A stretch of DNA of 49,604 nucleotides from Hofstenia miamia (Eukaryota > Xenacoelomorpha > Acoela): positions 1,440,971 through 1,490,574 of the forward strand of contig SCFE01000041.1 of assembly GCA_004352715.1 (NCBI GenBank), read 5' to 3'. How positions within the stretch are numbered: the first letter of the stretch is position 1; each line of letters begins with the position of its first letter. Positions 13,128 to 25,045 of the stretch are shown here, in pieces. The notes beneath the pieces are model-generated. The model did not search any database, was not told the origin of the DNA, and saw only the letters and a program-made list of their open reading frames with translations. A program made the position numbers and the translations under genes.

Positions 13128-13135
13128 AACACATG

Positions 13136-14086
13136 TATAGTAAGGTGTGTCATTGTAAATAATTGAATTAGAAATTTTAAGAGGAATTCCTAAAGTTTCT
13201 TTAGCCCTAGCGATTTCAGCAAATTTCATTATTTGGCAAATATTTTTTCAAATCTTTGCAATAATAGTTCTTCTGTTTATTCAGTAACTTTAATCATACT
13301 TACATCGTTCCTATATAGTGATTTAGGAACTTTTAGACAATACATTTTTAATTGGATGTTGAAGTCGATAAATTCTCGATATTAAATGACCTGAAAGATG
13401 TTCAAAGTGTGCAAAGTGTCACATGTATATTTGCAAACGAGTGAATGAAAAAGACAGTAACTTTGCTACAGAATCTTTATGTTCTAAAATATTTTGTTTT
13501 ATTAATTCTAAGTTCAATTTTTGTATTCTTGATTGGAAAACTTAAACTTTGTTACTGATGTATGGATGTTTCCAATATACTTGCTTTTTTGGTTCTTCGT
13601 TTGATTTAACTTGATTATTATTGTTACTCTTAAATAACATTTATTCATCCACATGCCCTCTAATTAATCTGTGAGGCTATCCACACTAGCATGTTTAAGT
13701 GGAGAGAAAATTACCATGTACCTCATATTTTTGAGTGACAATTGGTGTCTAGGGGAGAAGAGACTTTGACAATTGACTTTAACATTAATGAAGCTTGATC
13801 TTTGATTGAAGTTGAAACGTGTTCAAGTTCATAATGTATCTCTTCGAATGTCATTCATTCATATGATTATGATAAGAGAGAATGTCTAATGTTTCCTATG
13901 AACACAATGAACTGGTGCAGATGGGTTTTTAGGTTGCACATGACTGGATACACATCGATACATTACGTTTTTGCGGATGAGGCCATAGGCAATGGCTGGC
14001 TCAATTGATTATTAAGAATATGGAGTGCAATAGCTTACGGCAGGCTGCGGCTTTTAAGAATACGGCCAATGCCCGCTAGACTCCTT
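13136..14086. other. AT-rich non-coding sequence
   Basis: No gene recognised. The last 150 bases before the TA array are less AT-rich and could be a decayed repeat, but I cannot place them. Confidence 0.5.
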
Positions 14087-14087
14087 N

Positions 14088-14118
<31 letters not shown>
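14087..14118. repeat. (TA)n microsatellite beside an undetermined base
   Basis: TA run beginning immediately after a single N at 14087. The N and the sharp base-composition change suggest an assembly join inside the microsatellite. Confidence 0.85.
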
Positions 14119-14121
<3 letters not shown>

Positions 14122-14756
14122 CAATGTTTAACTCGTATATCGATTGGTAAAAGAAATTTCTTTTGTGAATGTCTTTTATAGTGAAACTAAATATGACATT
14201 TAATCCAGAGTCGACGTAGCCACTTACGCATTAGTAATATAAAAAATAGTGCAATGCTTGCAATCAATTGCATTTGATTGGCTTTTGTTAAACTTGAGAA
14301 CAATTATTGATTGAGAGCACCAGTTGGGAGTCAATGAAATTGCAAATTTAAAATTAACTTTGTCAATCATTTAAATTAGTTTAAATTTTAACCATTTACA
14401 CAAATAATTTATACACTAATCAGATAAATATTATTTTACTGACTTATTATTAATGCAATATTCAATAATTTTATTTAAAAACAATAGGGACTTGCACCAA
14501 ATTTATTTTTTGATATGAGGAAAATAATAAGAAACAACAAATAGTAGGCGGTAAGGCTTGAAAATTCGATATTTTTAAAAAATTTCCTCTTTGACCTCGC
14601 AAGTTTATGACATCAGGGACCAGCTTTTACACATTCTCACAATAATTAATGCATTATGGGGAGGGGAGTTATATTTTATGCATGCGTAATGTTAATGAGG
14701 TATTTTGAACAATCCTTACATTAAATCATTCTTAGTTTACTATTACGGTTAAGTTT
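14119..14756. other. AT-rich non-coding sequence
   Basis: No gene recognised before the LINE relic. Confidence 0.5.
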
Positions 14757-15480
14757 AACATAGAACCCTTAGAAATAAAAAACTTTTCAACAGAATATGA
14801 GGAAATTAAATATTGAGAAAACTGCATTTATGACTATAAAGAATAAAAGTGAAAACTGGAACCCTTAAAATCAATATGTGTTGAAAAAAATATTTTTGCA
14901 TCTAAGCATATTAAATATCTTGGCATTAATATTGACAATAAACTAATATATATATATAGATCAGATTAGTGCAACTACGAAGAAAATGGGCTACGGTGTT
15001 AAATTGTTAACTAAATTATCACACATCCAATGAAATGAAAGATTATGTAACTAAAATCTCATATGTTATCACACTTTTCATATTCTTCTTTAATATTGAC
15101 TACTTTTAATAAGAAAATATTTAAAAACTTGAAAAATGCTTTAATTGGTAATTTATACAATCTGTAGAAAAATGATCAAAAAGTATTAGAAAAGCAGAAG
15201 ATAGAATCACTAGAATATTTTGGAAATGATCTTCATTAGAAATACATACAATTGACCATATATGAACTAAGACTTATCACAAGCTCAAATATAAAAAGAA
15301 AATTTGAGAAAGATAGTTACTAATTTTTGGAACAAGCTCCACTCAGATATACCAAAAATACCAAACTTCAATAAATATAAAGAATCTATTATAATTCCAC
15401 TAAGGAAAGGAAAAGTCAATTAATGAAAAATCGAAAATCAACAACTTAAATTCTCAACGACCTTAAATTATTAATGACCA
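14757..15480 (+). pseudogene. LINE reverse-transcriptase relic, copy 1 (C-terminal part)
   Basis: Conceptual translation on the plus strand, with several frame changes, gives KTAFMTIKNK followed by HIKYLGINIDNKL and a KKMGYGVKLLTKLS stretch. This is the post-catalytic 'KYLG' motif and thumb region of LINE reverse transcriptases. Further on, about 15330-15420, it reads FWNKLHSDIPKI then an FNKYKESIIIPLRK segment, the tail usual in Jockey/CR1-group and similar LINEs. Stops and indels are frequent, so the copy is dead. A second copy with clearly similar sequence lies at 34050-34400. The catalytic core (YADD region) was not found upstream. Confidence 0.6.
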
Positions 15481-15512
15481 ATTTAATTCACATACTTTTA
15501 TATTTTTTAATT

Positions 15513-15515
<3 letters not shown>

Positions 15516-15543
<28 letters not shown>
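15516..15543. repeat. (TA)n microsatellite
   Basis: Pure TA run within or just after LINE relic copy 1. Confidence 0.9.
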
Positions 15544-15546
<3 letters not shown>

Positions 15547-15949
15547 GTTAATGCTAAATATTTTACTAATGTTCGACATGTAAAAAATAGAATTTTCTCA
15601 TGATGTACTCACCGTGAGAATGTTTAGAAACTGGCTTGAAAAGTAAGGTTTGGAATTTCTCCAAAATCTTAAAATTTTCATGTTCAGTCGTCTACTATAT
15701 GTTGTTCTCTCTCCATATTAACATTTTAGCAAAAACTAATTTGGTGGAAGTTCCCCCATTGTTTGCTGATAGTGTTGAGTGAATAATATGAAATGAATAC
15801 TGTAGAAGTTATGCTTCACAAATATTCAAAAGCTTGTTTCTAGGACGAGGAAGCAGTATGTGACAACGGCAGTCTATTCCAGCAATTTGTAGTATAACTG
15901 AAAGAAGAGTGTTTAAATTTCAATGTGTATAATATAATGCATCTAAAAC
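15544..15949. other. Unassigned sequence between two LINE relic pieces
   Basis: No feature recognised. It may be degraded LINE sequence or an insertion between the two coding remnants. Confidence 0.35.
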
Positions 15950-16310
15950 TACAAATCGAATGGCTAAGATTAAACTTAAAGGTGATAGAATAAAGTATGT
16001 AGCAACTTATCTTGATGTGGAAATGAGTGAAGAACTTAATATCTAACCGCAGCAGACACAAATTTTACGTATAAATTTCGGATAGGCTATTTAGAACCAA
16101 TAAAAAGCATCAGGAATGGCACTTCATGTCCTTCGTGTGGAACAGAGAAAGACGATCCGGTGTACTTAATTAATTCCTGTGTATTTTTTGATAATTTACT
16201 GAAAAAATATAATGTAACTAACGTAGCAGAGATCATTAAGAATCAAAACATAGAAAAATTAAAAATAATATTTGAGGTATCAAAGAACCTTGCTTAAGAC
16301 TAAAATGGAA
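15950..16310 (+). pseudogene. LINE C-terminal zinc-knuckle relic
   Basis: The plus strand encodes RIGYLEPIKSIRNG then CPSCGTEKDDPVYLINSC and a charged segment, ending near NIEKLKIIFEVSKNLA before a stop. The pattern Cys-x2-Cys, ED, and a later Cys after leucine-rich spacing matches the C-terminal zinc-binding tail of many LINE reverse transcriptases. It is probably the end of the relic that begins at 14757. The intervening region is not readable as protein. Confidence 0.55.
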
Positions 16311-19036
16311 TCCGATGAATGAAATTTAATGTAAGTGTAGATTTATATTATTGTAAAATGAAAAAAAAAGTGTAAATTTATTAGTAACTATTATGGTAAT
16401 TATCTTTAGAATATTCAACTTTAAATAGGAAAACCAACTGTAAATTTGCAACACCCACCCTAGTTTACTATCAATATGTAACTTAAGACATGTAAAATAG
16501 AAAACTAATGCTATTCTAGCCGATATGAAATATAAATTAACATCTCAATTTTGTTAATTTTTCGTCTTATTGCAATTGGGAGATTTCGCTCAAAAACATT
16601 GATTACAAATTTTTTTTCGGTATTATTAATTTGAAATTTCATTATGCTCCGCATGTGAAGAAATTCTACGGCTTGATATAAATGCATTAAAAATGGAGTC
16701 TGACACCACATTTAAGCATTCTCATTGATTTTCACATAGAAAGCACAGAAATTTGAAATCCTTTACTATTTGTAACTAAAGACTAATGAATCATTGAAGT
16801 TACATCTAAAATGTCAAATCATAATATTTTTGCATTTCTTCAAATACTGCCAGTGTTCTACCCTTAAATAGTTTCAACACAAAATTTTACTAAAATCTGC
16901 TAAATGCGTTCTAAAAAGAATCAATTTATCAGATTTTTATAATCTGTGAGTTTTAATACATTTCAACTTAAGCCTTTTATGTAGGTCTATTTTAAAGCTA
17001 AGTAAAAATAGTAAAGTGAAAAAGCAACAATGAGTGACGATAACAAATCTGAGCAAGTCGGGTAAATTGGAAAATATATACATATGAACTCAAAAAGACA
17101 TATCTAAAAAAGCCAAGACTATTTTTTGCCTATCTTGTGAAGAAAGATGCCTTAGTTAAAGTTCATTCACATTCGATTCTTTTGAAAACAACATACACAT
17201 ACACAATCGCTTTGGCAACTCAAATAATGGGTTGTTTCATATGTTTTATTAACTGTTTTAAACGCATCTTTATAAAAATACCAAAATTGAAAAGTTTGTC
17301 TAGAAATATATATAACATTTGAAATTAAAGTAGCGAAATTACTTTCAATAATAATTTATAGTTATTTATTAAAGATCTTACATTCATATATGTAGAATTC
17401 TTTTATAGATTTGAAAAATTTATAGGCCTCCTATAATTAAATCAATCTAAAATTAGAATTATTTCATTGAATAATATATTTATCAATTTCTCATATGTAA
17501 TTGCACTGAATGTTTAATCTATTTATTGACGATTTATATCACTATGTGCAACGATGTATTTCTTCAATAATGAATTGCAAATTAATTTACACAAGGAATT
17601 TTTCTACGAAATGATATTAAAATATTGATATTAGAATTTTAAGCACAATGACATATGGCATGTTTTATTACATGGTACTATATAATATGCAACTTTAGCT
17701 TACTTCAAGACTTTAATATAATCTTGTTTAATGAGATATTTAAATGTTATTAAAAATATCTCTTATTAATTTTGATCAACACTATTTCAGTGATATTTTA
17801 ATATAGCACTTAAACTCAATTTTTTCTTCAATATGTGATGACGATGTCGAATGTGTAGTATTTCCTGGAACTAAATGTATTTTGTTCAACTTAAATGTCT
17901 GAAAAATTATTATTAGAAACTGGATTATACTTGGTTTGCAAAAATTATGATGCTAAAATTTAAATGTTTTCTGAATTCAATTCAAAGAATTGGCTGAATA
18001 ATTTTAATTTATATCGAATAACAATAATTATACTAACAGAAGTGATCATTTGAAACATGTTAAATGTCATTCAAGGATAGAAATGGAATTACATTTATCA
18101 CATATTTGGTATATATTAATTTCACTGTAATACAGCGCTTTGTGTGTTGAATGATCCTAAATTCTTTTAAACTCTTTAAAATATTGTAATTTTTCTTTTC
18201 CAGTTAACTTATTACAAATTAATAATTATGAATTTTATTTCAGAAAAGAAGATGCTGAACTAGATTTGTAATATAGATTGCTGAAAAACTTTTCATTTTT
18301 AATAAAATGATATTTTACTATTCCTTTTAGACAAAGCAATAATTAATAGTGAAAATAATGATTCTTGATGGTTAGAGTTTAAGCAAGGTATTTGTAAATT
18401 TTAATAAATTTAAACAGATTCAATAAATAGACTATTATCAAAAGAGTGCTAAATTACCTGCTCAATGCTTCGGTCTCTTCCTTCAAAATGAAACCTACGA
18501 AAGTTAAACTTTAGTTGTTGATGAGATTGCACATTTGCAGCAGCAACAAACAATGGGTCTAGGGTAAAAACTTTCCAGGTGTGGAAAGCTCTAGCCAATC
18601 AAGCGGGTTCGAATTTTCACAGAAAGGCAAACTCTAAGTTCTTATAATTTCAAGCAGTTGTACAGTTGCTCCATAGATATTCATAGATAAATTACACATT
18701 TGCATAGGATCTAACAAAGTTTTAATTAATTGTGTAGTTGAAAGGTTCCTGATAACATTAACAACATAATCTCTACATCATACAAACTTACTCAAGTTAA
18801 AAATATTTTATTAACAAATAAACCAAATAATTAAAAATGTGAAATCGTATTTTTTTTAGTATTGCTTGATCAAAAATGTGTCATAAACATAAATTAAAGA
18901 AAATTTATAAAATGAGTGTGACGTTACGATACCACAACTTTTGAGTGTTTAACAATTCGGGTGGTATTTGTTACTGCTAATAATGTATAAGAGGATTAGT
19001 ATACGTGAAATTTTTACTACCAATAAACAATAGATG
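16311..19036. other. AT-rich non-coding sequence
   Basis: No supported gene or RNA in 2.7 kb. A GGGTTCGAAT string at about 18606 resembles part of a tRNA B box, but no cloverleaf or A box accompanies it. Confidence 0.55.
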
Positions 19037-19044
19037 CTTTACAT

Positions 19045-19356
19045 TAGCGGTTCTCACCTATGGGTTATGATCAGGACGCCCTCGATTTCGAATGACAATT
19101 TGCCAGGGGTCGTCTAGTTTCTTTTAATTATGCAATTTTTTTCTGTAAATCAGTTAACTCAGCTTTAATCTTTGCTTTGTAATGGAAAAGACGTTTAAAA
19201 TGATACCAAAGCTGTCCAAATGGCTTAAATATTGAGGAAGTTGTCGACAATTTTAGTTGACAAAATTTATGACAGGAAAAAATATTTAGTTGGTGAGTCC
19301 CCACCACATTAGAAAAGTATTGGGGGTCACAGTCCAAGATATGTTGAGGACCACTG
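19045..19356. mobile_element. Non-autonomous hAT-type element 3 (312 bp)
   Basis: The left end reads TAGCGGTTCTCACC. The reverse complement of the right end reads CAGTGGTCCTCAACAT. They follow the well-known animal hAT MITE pattern CAGNGGTTCTCAACC. An exact 8-bp target-site duplication CTTTACAT flanks the element at 19037-19044 and 19357-19364. The subterminal GGGTTATGATC and GGGGGTCACAG also fit this family. The 69-codon minus-strand frame inside is incidental. Confidence 0.9.
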
Positions 19357-19364
19357 CTTTACAT

Positions 19365-20089
19365 ATTTGTTTTTCCTATACAGTGGCAACTTTTCAATGA
19401 GGTAGAAAACTTAACCTACATTTTAGTTCTTGAAGAATTGAATGGTATTCTTCAACGCATATTCGTAAAATAGGTGTAATATCTAAAGCAGATGCAAGAA
19501 AATCAATGATGTCATTTCGAGTAATACATATATGCATCTATTCTATTAAACATATACTAACTTTCAATCAGCCAAGTATATATCAATCTTCAACAGGTTG
19601 TGTCATTTCGATACACCAAGGGAGAGGGGAATGATGTGCTCTTGCACTTACGTACTGGTAGATGCCAAAACTTCTGATGCTGCGCTTGAATGGGAATTTG
19701 ATGACCTATCTATACAAAATGAAATAGTTGAGACTAGCTATTGCTCCAATGGGCTCTAGATCTTCATATTTGTAAACAATAGAAATATGGAGAATTTTAT
19801 AGTTTCCTAAAAAACAAAATTTTTCATTGAAAAATATTCTTGGCAAAGGAATAATTTTTAGCATACATCCTCATGTGTTCATTTTAGTGTTCTACGGCCA
19901 TGGCCGCGACAACGGCCAGCTAGAGCCAAAGAGCTACGGCCGACTGCTACCAAAAATTTTGTTTTACGACCAAAATCTTGGCTAAGATTCATTTCTGAGC
20001 ATTATGAATAACAAATTATTTCCATGATTTTTTTTTATTTAGTCGCTTTGACAATTTTCCTTAATTGTTCGAAATATAACCATTATTTC
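19365..20089. other. Unassigned sequence with a small GC-rich patch
   Basis: No gene recognised. About 19890-19960 is rich in CGGCC, including the palindrome CGGCCATGGCCG. It may be a decayed MITE end, but no partner end or duplication was identified. Confidence 0.4.
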
Positions 20090-20390
20090 ACTTTGTAGTA
20101 GTAAAAAGCGCGGACTTATGAACAAAAATCACGGCTAACTGCCGGTGGTGTTTTTGCACTTTAAATATCTTCATCAGTTAGTGAATTATAGGCATTTAAT
20201 ATTTTTTGTTTCTTTCTTCGATATAAGGTAATTTCCAAATACATTGACTTCCGATGAATTTGTTGTTACTTGGTTGCGTAATATACTATTTGAGGCTTAT
20301 CATTTGTCAACGAATTTCTTTATGAATTTATGTGGATAGCCATTTTGTTCTAAGATCGTATAAAGGTTTGATATTGAATTAATGAAATTG
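20090..20390 (-). pseudogene. Penelope-like element relic, inverted copy
   Basis: The minus strand reads NLYTILEQNGYPHKFIKKF followed by an SNSILRNQV segment. This matches base for base much of the plus-strand copy starting near 20540 (TTTATACGATCTTAG then a near-identical stretch). 'NGYP' after a short helix, followed by a 'K-P' and 'PY' region, is characteristic of Penelope-like reverse transcriptases near their C-terminus. The copy is short, full of frame changes, and has lost the GIY-YIG part. It ends in a CTGATGAAGA motif at about 20170 (minus strand) that parallels the 3' region of the other copy. Confidence 0.5.
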
Positions 20391-20453
20391 TTCTAATTTG
20401 AAGATATTTTCATAATTCAATCTAGTAAGAACTGTACTGTATTTGTTTTATAT

Positions 20454-21217
20454 TTGATGTCGAAGTATGATTGGAATGGAACATATAGGTCAGTATTAGT
20501 AGGTTTTCTGTACCATCTTAGTTTCATAGTGGCCTTTGAAAACTTTTATCTTTATACGATCTTAGGACGAAATGGATATACAAATATATTAATAAAGAAA
20601 TTTGACAAAGCACTAACTTCAAATAGTATAGTACGTAACCAAGTACTATCAGATGATAGGAAGCCAATATTTTGGAAATTACTTTATGTCGAAGGAAGAA
20701 AAAATTTCTAAAATCAAAGATTAAAAACATAAATAAAGGACTTGAAATGACAGAGATCGTACCAATACTAATATCAAAGAAAACATTTGAGTTTTTTAAC
20801 AACAAAGATCTTATCAATAAAATGCTAGTTTTCTCCATTAAACATAAATGCCAATGTGAAGAGTGCAACCATTCTTACATTGTAGAAACCAAGATATATA
20901 CTTTTTGAAATCAGGATCAATAAACACCTAAGAGGGCATTTAGAAATTGAAATATATAGACATAGACAACAAGCAATTATAGATAATTTCGAGATCTTAC
21001 TTAGAATCAAATATGAGGAAGCCCTGTTAAAAAAAATATGCTAATAAAAACGAACTAATGAACAATCAACTCAGCTATAAAAATTTATTAAACATGTTTT
21101 AAGTATAGCATGTTTTAACACCATTTAATGTAGTAAGTGTAAAATTTTATTTCACGCATATTTACTGAAGATGATTGATAAATCGAAACCGGTTGCATAT
21201 ATTCAATTGAGCATTAG
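20454..21217 (+). pseudogene. Penelope-like element relic with GIY-YIG endonuclease remnant and 3' tail
   Basis: The plus strand encodes FYLYTILGRNGYTN, then KPIFWKLLYVEGRKNF, then CQCEECNHSYIVETKIYTF. After a frame change it continues as IRINKHLRGHLEIE and DNFEILLRIKYEEALL. The order 'NGY', 'PY-x-G', Cys-rich linker, 'YI-x-ET' and 'R-x-x-x-HL' is that of Penelope-like elements, whose reverse transcriptase is followed by a GIY-YIG nuclease. The normal YIGET is changed to YIVET here, so the nuclease is probably dead. After the stop, a 3' region ends in CTGAAGA...GAAACC (21165-21190) just before a (TA)n array. An inverted partial copy lies at 20090-20390. Confidence 0.6.
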
Positions 21218-21218
21218 T

Positions 21219-21221
<3 letters not shown>

Positions 21222-21252
<31 letters not shown>

Positions 21253-21258
21253 NTATAT
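21222..21258. repeat. (TA)n microsatellite with an undetermined base
   Basis: TA run with an N at 21253, directly following the 3' end of the Penelope-like relic. Confidence 0.9.
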
Positions 21259-22744
21259 AAAGACATTGAGAAGTCAGTCATTAGAAGAGATAAGCAATTG
21301 CTCAAACAGGAAACCCAAGAATAAAATTCATCAAGTACCATCAATTTATTATGATCGATTTATTTACAGCACTTTCAAATCCGAGGCACATTTCAGTTGA
21401 ATATGATTTTATTGTGAAAAATGCACAATGTGACTATGTATTGCCTCAAAAACCATCTATTTCATCACAAAATATGGGAATTTTATTCTGTAAATTGACA
21501 AATCTTTGCTAAATTTCTTTTCAAAAGAAATATTTCTTTGATCAGGAATATTCTCTAAAAATATAAAACTATTTAAGGGTATGCTTACTAATTGCCTAAG
21601 CTTAGAAAAACTTAAGAATAGAATACTTGTAATTTGTTATACTTAAGTCAAAATATGTACAAATGCACACAACAAATATTGTATTTACTAAATATTTTTT
21701 AAAATATTCAAAGATAACACACAAAAATATTTTTAAATACTACAAAAAAAATAAATTTTTTAACAGGAATTGAATTTCTATTGACTTCTATGACTAAAGA
21801 GGATATGAAAAACACCTGCAAAAAAACTTTAACGACTTAGACGTCGTTCAGTTGTGAAAATATCGATCTGTAAGATGGACGGTATAGATTTAAGTGTTCT
21901 CCTCGAAATCTATTCAATATGCTTATCTCATAACTTGGTAAGTTCCAGATTATAGCAATCGGCCATTCTCTACGTGATCATGCATCATTCAAAGTCAATA
22001 TTATTCTTCAGAATAATAATATAATTGTACTCTCGAACAATTAAAAATATTATCCAAATTAAAAAAAATATAAATTTTACTCTACTCTGTTGGAAAAGAT
22101 TTCTTGTTTTCTTCTGTAAATCAATTGGGTTTAATAAGAGTGCCTTACAAGCATTATCAAAAAATATGCTCAGAAATGTTAATCAATTATCAAACAAATT
22201 GAAATGGGCTTAAAGATTTTTTGGAATGCTCCTTCAATGAAGAAAAAACGCACAAAGAAAATTGTTATATATCAATAAATTTATTCAAACAAGAATAGCA
22301 ATCATATTGAATGTTTAGTTATGAATTGAAGAAAAATCATTGAAAAACCTGCAAACATTTTGAGAATCCTTGGAAATCTCAAAATGAAGAGTATATTTAA
22401 GAGTTTACAAAATTCAATTATCATAGCATATAATCAATGTTCAAATTAAGCATAAAAATATAAATGATCAACATTACTTCATAAAATATTTGAAAATCAC
22501 AAAATTTACAATTTTTTAGTAGAGAACGAAAATAATTTTAAATAAAATTAACATTACAATCGGAGACACAAACATTCTAAGCACATTTACTGATTTTTAC
22601 ACTGAGCTCACCACATACATTGACACACACAAAGTTATTATTATTATATATTTTATATTTAGTTTGTAGTTTAATTTAATTGTCTCTTTTCGCAAATATT
22701 TTGCTTTGATTCTTAGAATGATTTCCAAAAATATACTATAACAA
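21259..22744. other. AT-rich non-coding sequence
   Basis: No gene or repeat family recognised. Confidence 0.5.
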
Positions 22745-25045
22745 ATATTTTAAAGGTACATGTATTTAAACTTACGACATATTGAAGCAAAACTTCCTTA
22801 TATACAGATCCTAACATAAAAAACAACAGAGTTGGTGAAATTCATATAGAAGAATCTATGAAGGGAGTAGAAGAGATTTGGCAACAAGCAGAAGACATCA
22901 TCTAGATTTTTTGTTGAACCAACTGTGGTAACTACAAACGCACTGTTTGACTATATAACTGAAGCATTGGTTCTTTGCATAAGGAATTCCTGAGAATAGG
23001 TCTGCTTAGTGCACGCGCGGATATGAGCGGAAAGTGTTTTGAGAATTCGAGAAGATTGAGACCCACAATTGTCTTAGGCATCAAGACCATGGGTTAAAAG
23101 TCGTAGTCAGTATCAGTTAGTTGACGGCTTTGCTACCACATTTCTGTGCTACAGCAACCTTGAGGATTAGGTTAGTCATTTTAAGACCTAGATTCAAATA
23201 AAGGTAAGCATTTAGGCATGCACATGCAATTGAATTTTGATATGCTGAAAGGCAGTTGTTCTCTTTCGCATCAAAAGGGTCACTAAGACGACAAAGCTCT
23301 GCAGTATAGAAAACCTTGATCCAGCTTTTTTGTTTGGTAGGACTTTCGAGAGGATAAGAAACAGAACTCTAACTATTCCGAATACCAAAATCTACTTCAC
23401 CTGGACTAGTCATCAAAATGGGATTCTAATCTGTCTTCACTTTTCGAATTTCATTTTTCATGATCTTGACTCAAATCAAACATAATATATAGAAATTCCA
23501 TAGTTAACTTTGATTAAGTTTTTCTCATTCTAGCTCTGAATGCTTTCAATCAAATAGTGTGCGTCATAATGAACAACATGTGCAAGCAAAGTACATACCA
23601 GACCATTAGAGGCAACCTGTGAGGAAAAAAATCCACGGGCACTAAGAGAGCAGCGTAAGGCAACTCTAAACCACCAAGTTTTGCAGAAAGTCTGGCTTGA
23701 GAAACACTTGTGGCACTTAATGCAACCTTAGTAATATTTTAGCTTAAGTGATGACTCGATGGCATTCATCGAACAGGTTTTTGTTGAGAATGCATGGGGC
23801 AGTGCGCAGATAGTAAGTAAGCTTTGGCATACTTAGACAATTTTTCAAAAGAAACACAACAGTATAAGCTTCTAGTAATAGAAAGTTGCATGAGATTGAG
23901 AGGCGCTTGAAGTCAGCTGTTCCAATTTCAAGTCTGCACTGGACATTAAGACCTATAGGAGAACCAAGAATTATGAGATCTTCTACTGCAATCACTTTGA
24001 TTCACGGGCATCTACTTTCAAAATCGCTCAAGATTTTCGTACGTAACTGTGGCACCAGAGAATTCAATGACCCTGTCTATGTCTCTAAAAATGGTTTCTG
24101 CATTGTCAGCAAAATTACCATCATCCATGTACCAGAGATGAAGCTCGCGCACGAGACCTTCAACATATTCTTGGATAGTATCACAAAAATAGGTGGGCCT
24201 TCGGGATCACCCTGCAGTGCTCTGACTTCACTTGAAATATTAGAGTCACCAAAAAAACAGGAGGCTGTGTTCTTGATAGCAAATGGAGGTAAATGGATAA
24301 AGTTTTGGATGCTTTTTTAGAGTAGCATCGAACAATGCTTGCTTGCTTAAGCTATTAAACGCATTCTTATAGTCAATTTTTTGCATGACATTGCTATCAG
24401 AGAGAGGTCTTGCTGATATGTACGACCTTTGGAAGTGTTGTATCCCAGTTGGATATGACGAAATTCACCCTTCCTCTCAAATCCTACAGACTTCCCAAGA
24501 CTTAGATACAAGACGACGTAATATACTGGGTTGGTAAACTCCTGATTTCTTTCTGACAGCAAACAAATTCGCTCCGAAAAAAAACGATCTGATGTGATTT
24601 AGAACCTTACCAGATAAAACTACATTAACGAACTTTGTGAGAACAACACAACGATTAATTGCTGCTGTTCAATTGGCCTCTGCAACCAGATCTTTGAGTC
24701 GTTGTGGTCTTAGTTGATCACTTCCTCCAGCTGAGCCTGAGGGAAACGACATCAAGTTGTATTTGACAAGGAGTGTGCTCACTAAGTAAAATTCTGTTGG
24801 CTCAAAAATGCAGTCGGATGATAAACAATCCTTACTGCACCTTACTGTACACGTTTAGGAAGATCTCAATTCCTAAGATATTTGGATTTACGTTTTGGAG
24901 GAGTGAAATTTCTATAATATTCAGTGGCACGTCAAGAAGCATGATCAATATAAGTGCACTTCACATGAAGCTAGCCGCAGCCATTGCACCACATGCTTTT
25001 CCATTGAGCGAGCCACCGCAAACACTACACAATTTTTGATCGGAA
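22745..25045 (-). pseudogene. RLE-type non-LTR retrotransposon, copy A (reverse transcriptase and 3' end)
   Basis: Read on the minus strand from about 25045: a Cys-rich CSVCGGSLNGKACGAM segment; finger and palm sequence; QKIDYKNAFNSLSKQ (motif A, about 24353-24384); LQGDPEGPPIF (motif B); LWYMDDGN (motif C, about 24117-24137); NCLSMPKLTYYLRTAP; a thumb-like region; then LGLKMTNLILKVAVAQ. The family continues with a zinc knuckle and a restriction-like endonuclease, as in R2-group LINEs. Here those 343 bases (by comparison with copy B) are missing, with the junction near 23127. Homology to copy B then resumes and runs through the 3' UTR to about 22745. Frame changes and stops show it is inactive. 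The plus-strand frames over this region are antisense shadows. Confidence 0.75.

Noticed and set aside
18590-18640. tRNA gene
   Set aside because: Only a partial B-box-like GGGTTCGAAT is present. No A box, acceptor stem or cloverleaf could be drawn.
19885-20165. Another MITE bounded by a CGGCC-rich patch and GCCGGTGG
   Set aside because: The ends do not pair convincingly and no target-site duplication was found.
20524-21010. Minus-strand hydrophobic frames (114 and 61 codons)
   Set aside because: They are antisense to the Penelope-like relic and their hydrophobicity follows from AT-rich codons.
23886-24320. 144-codon plus-strand frame
   Set aside because: Antisense to the reverse-transcriptase region of LINE copy A, which has recognisable motifs on the minus strand.
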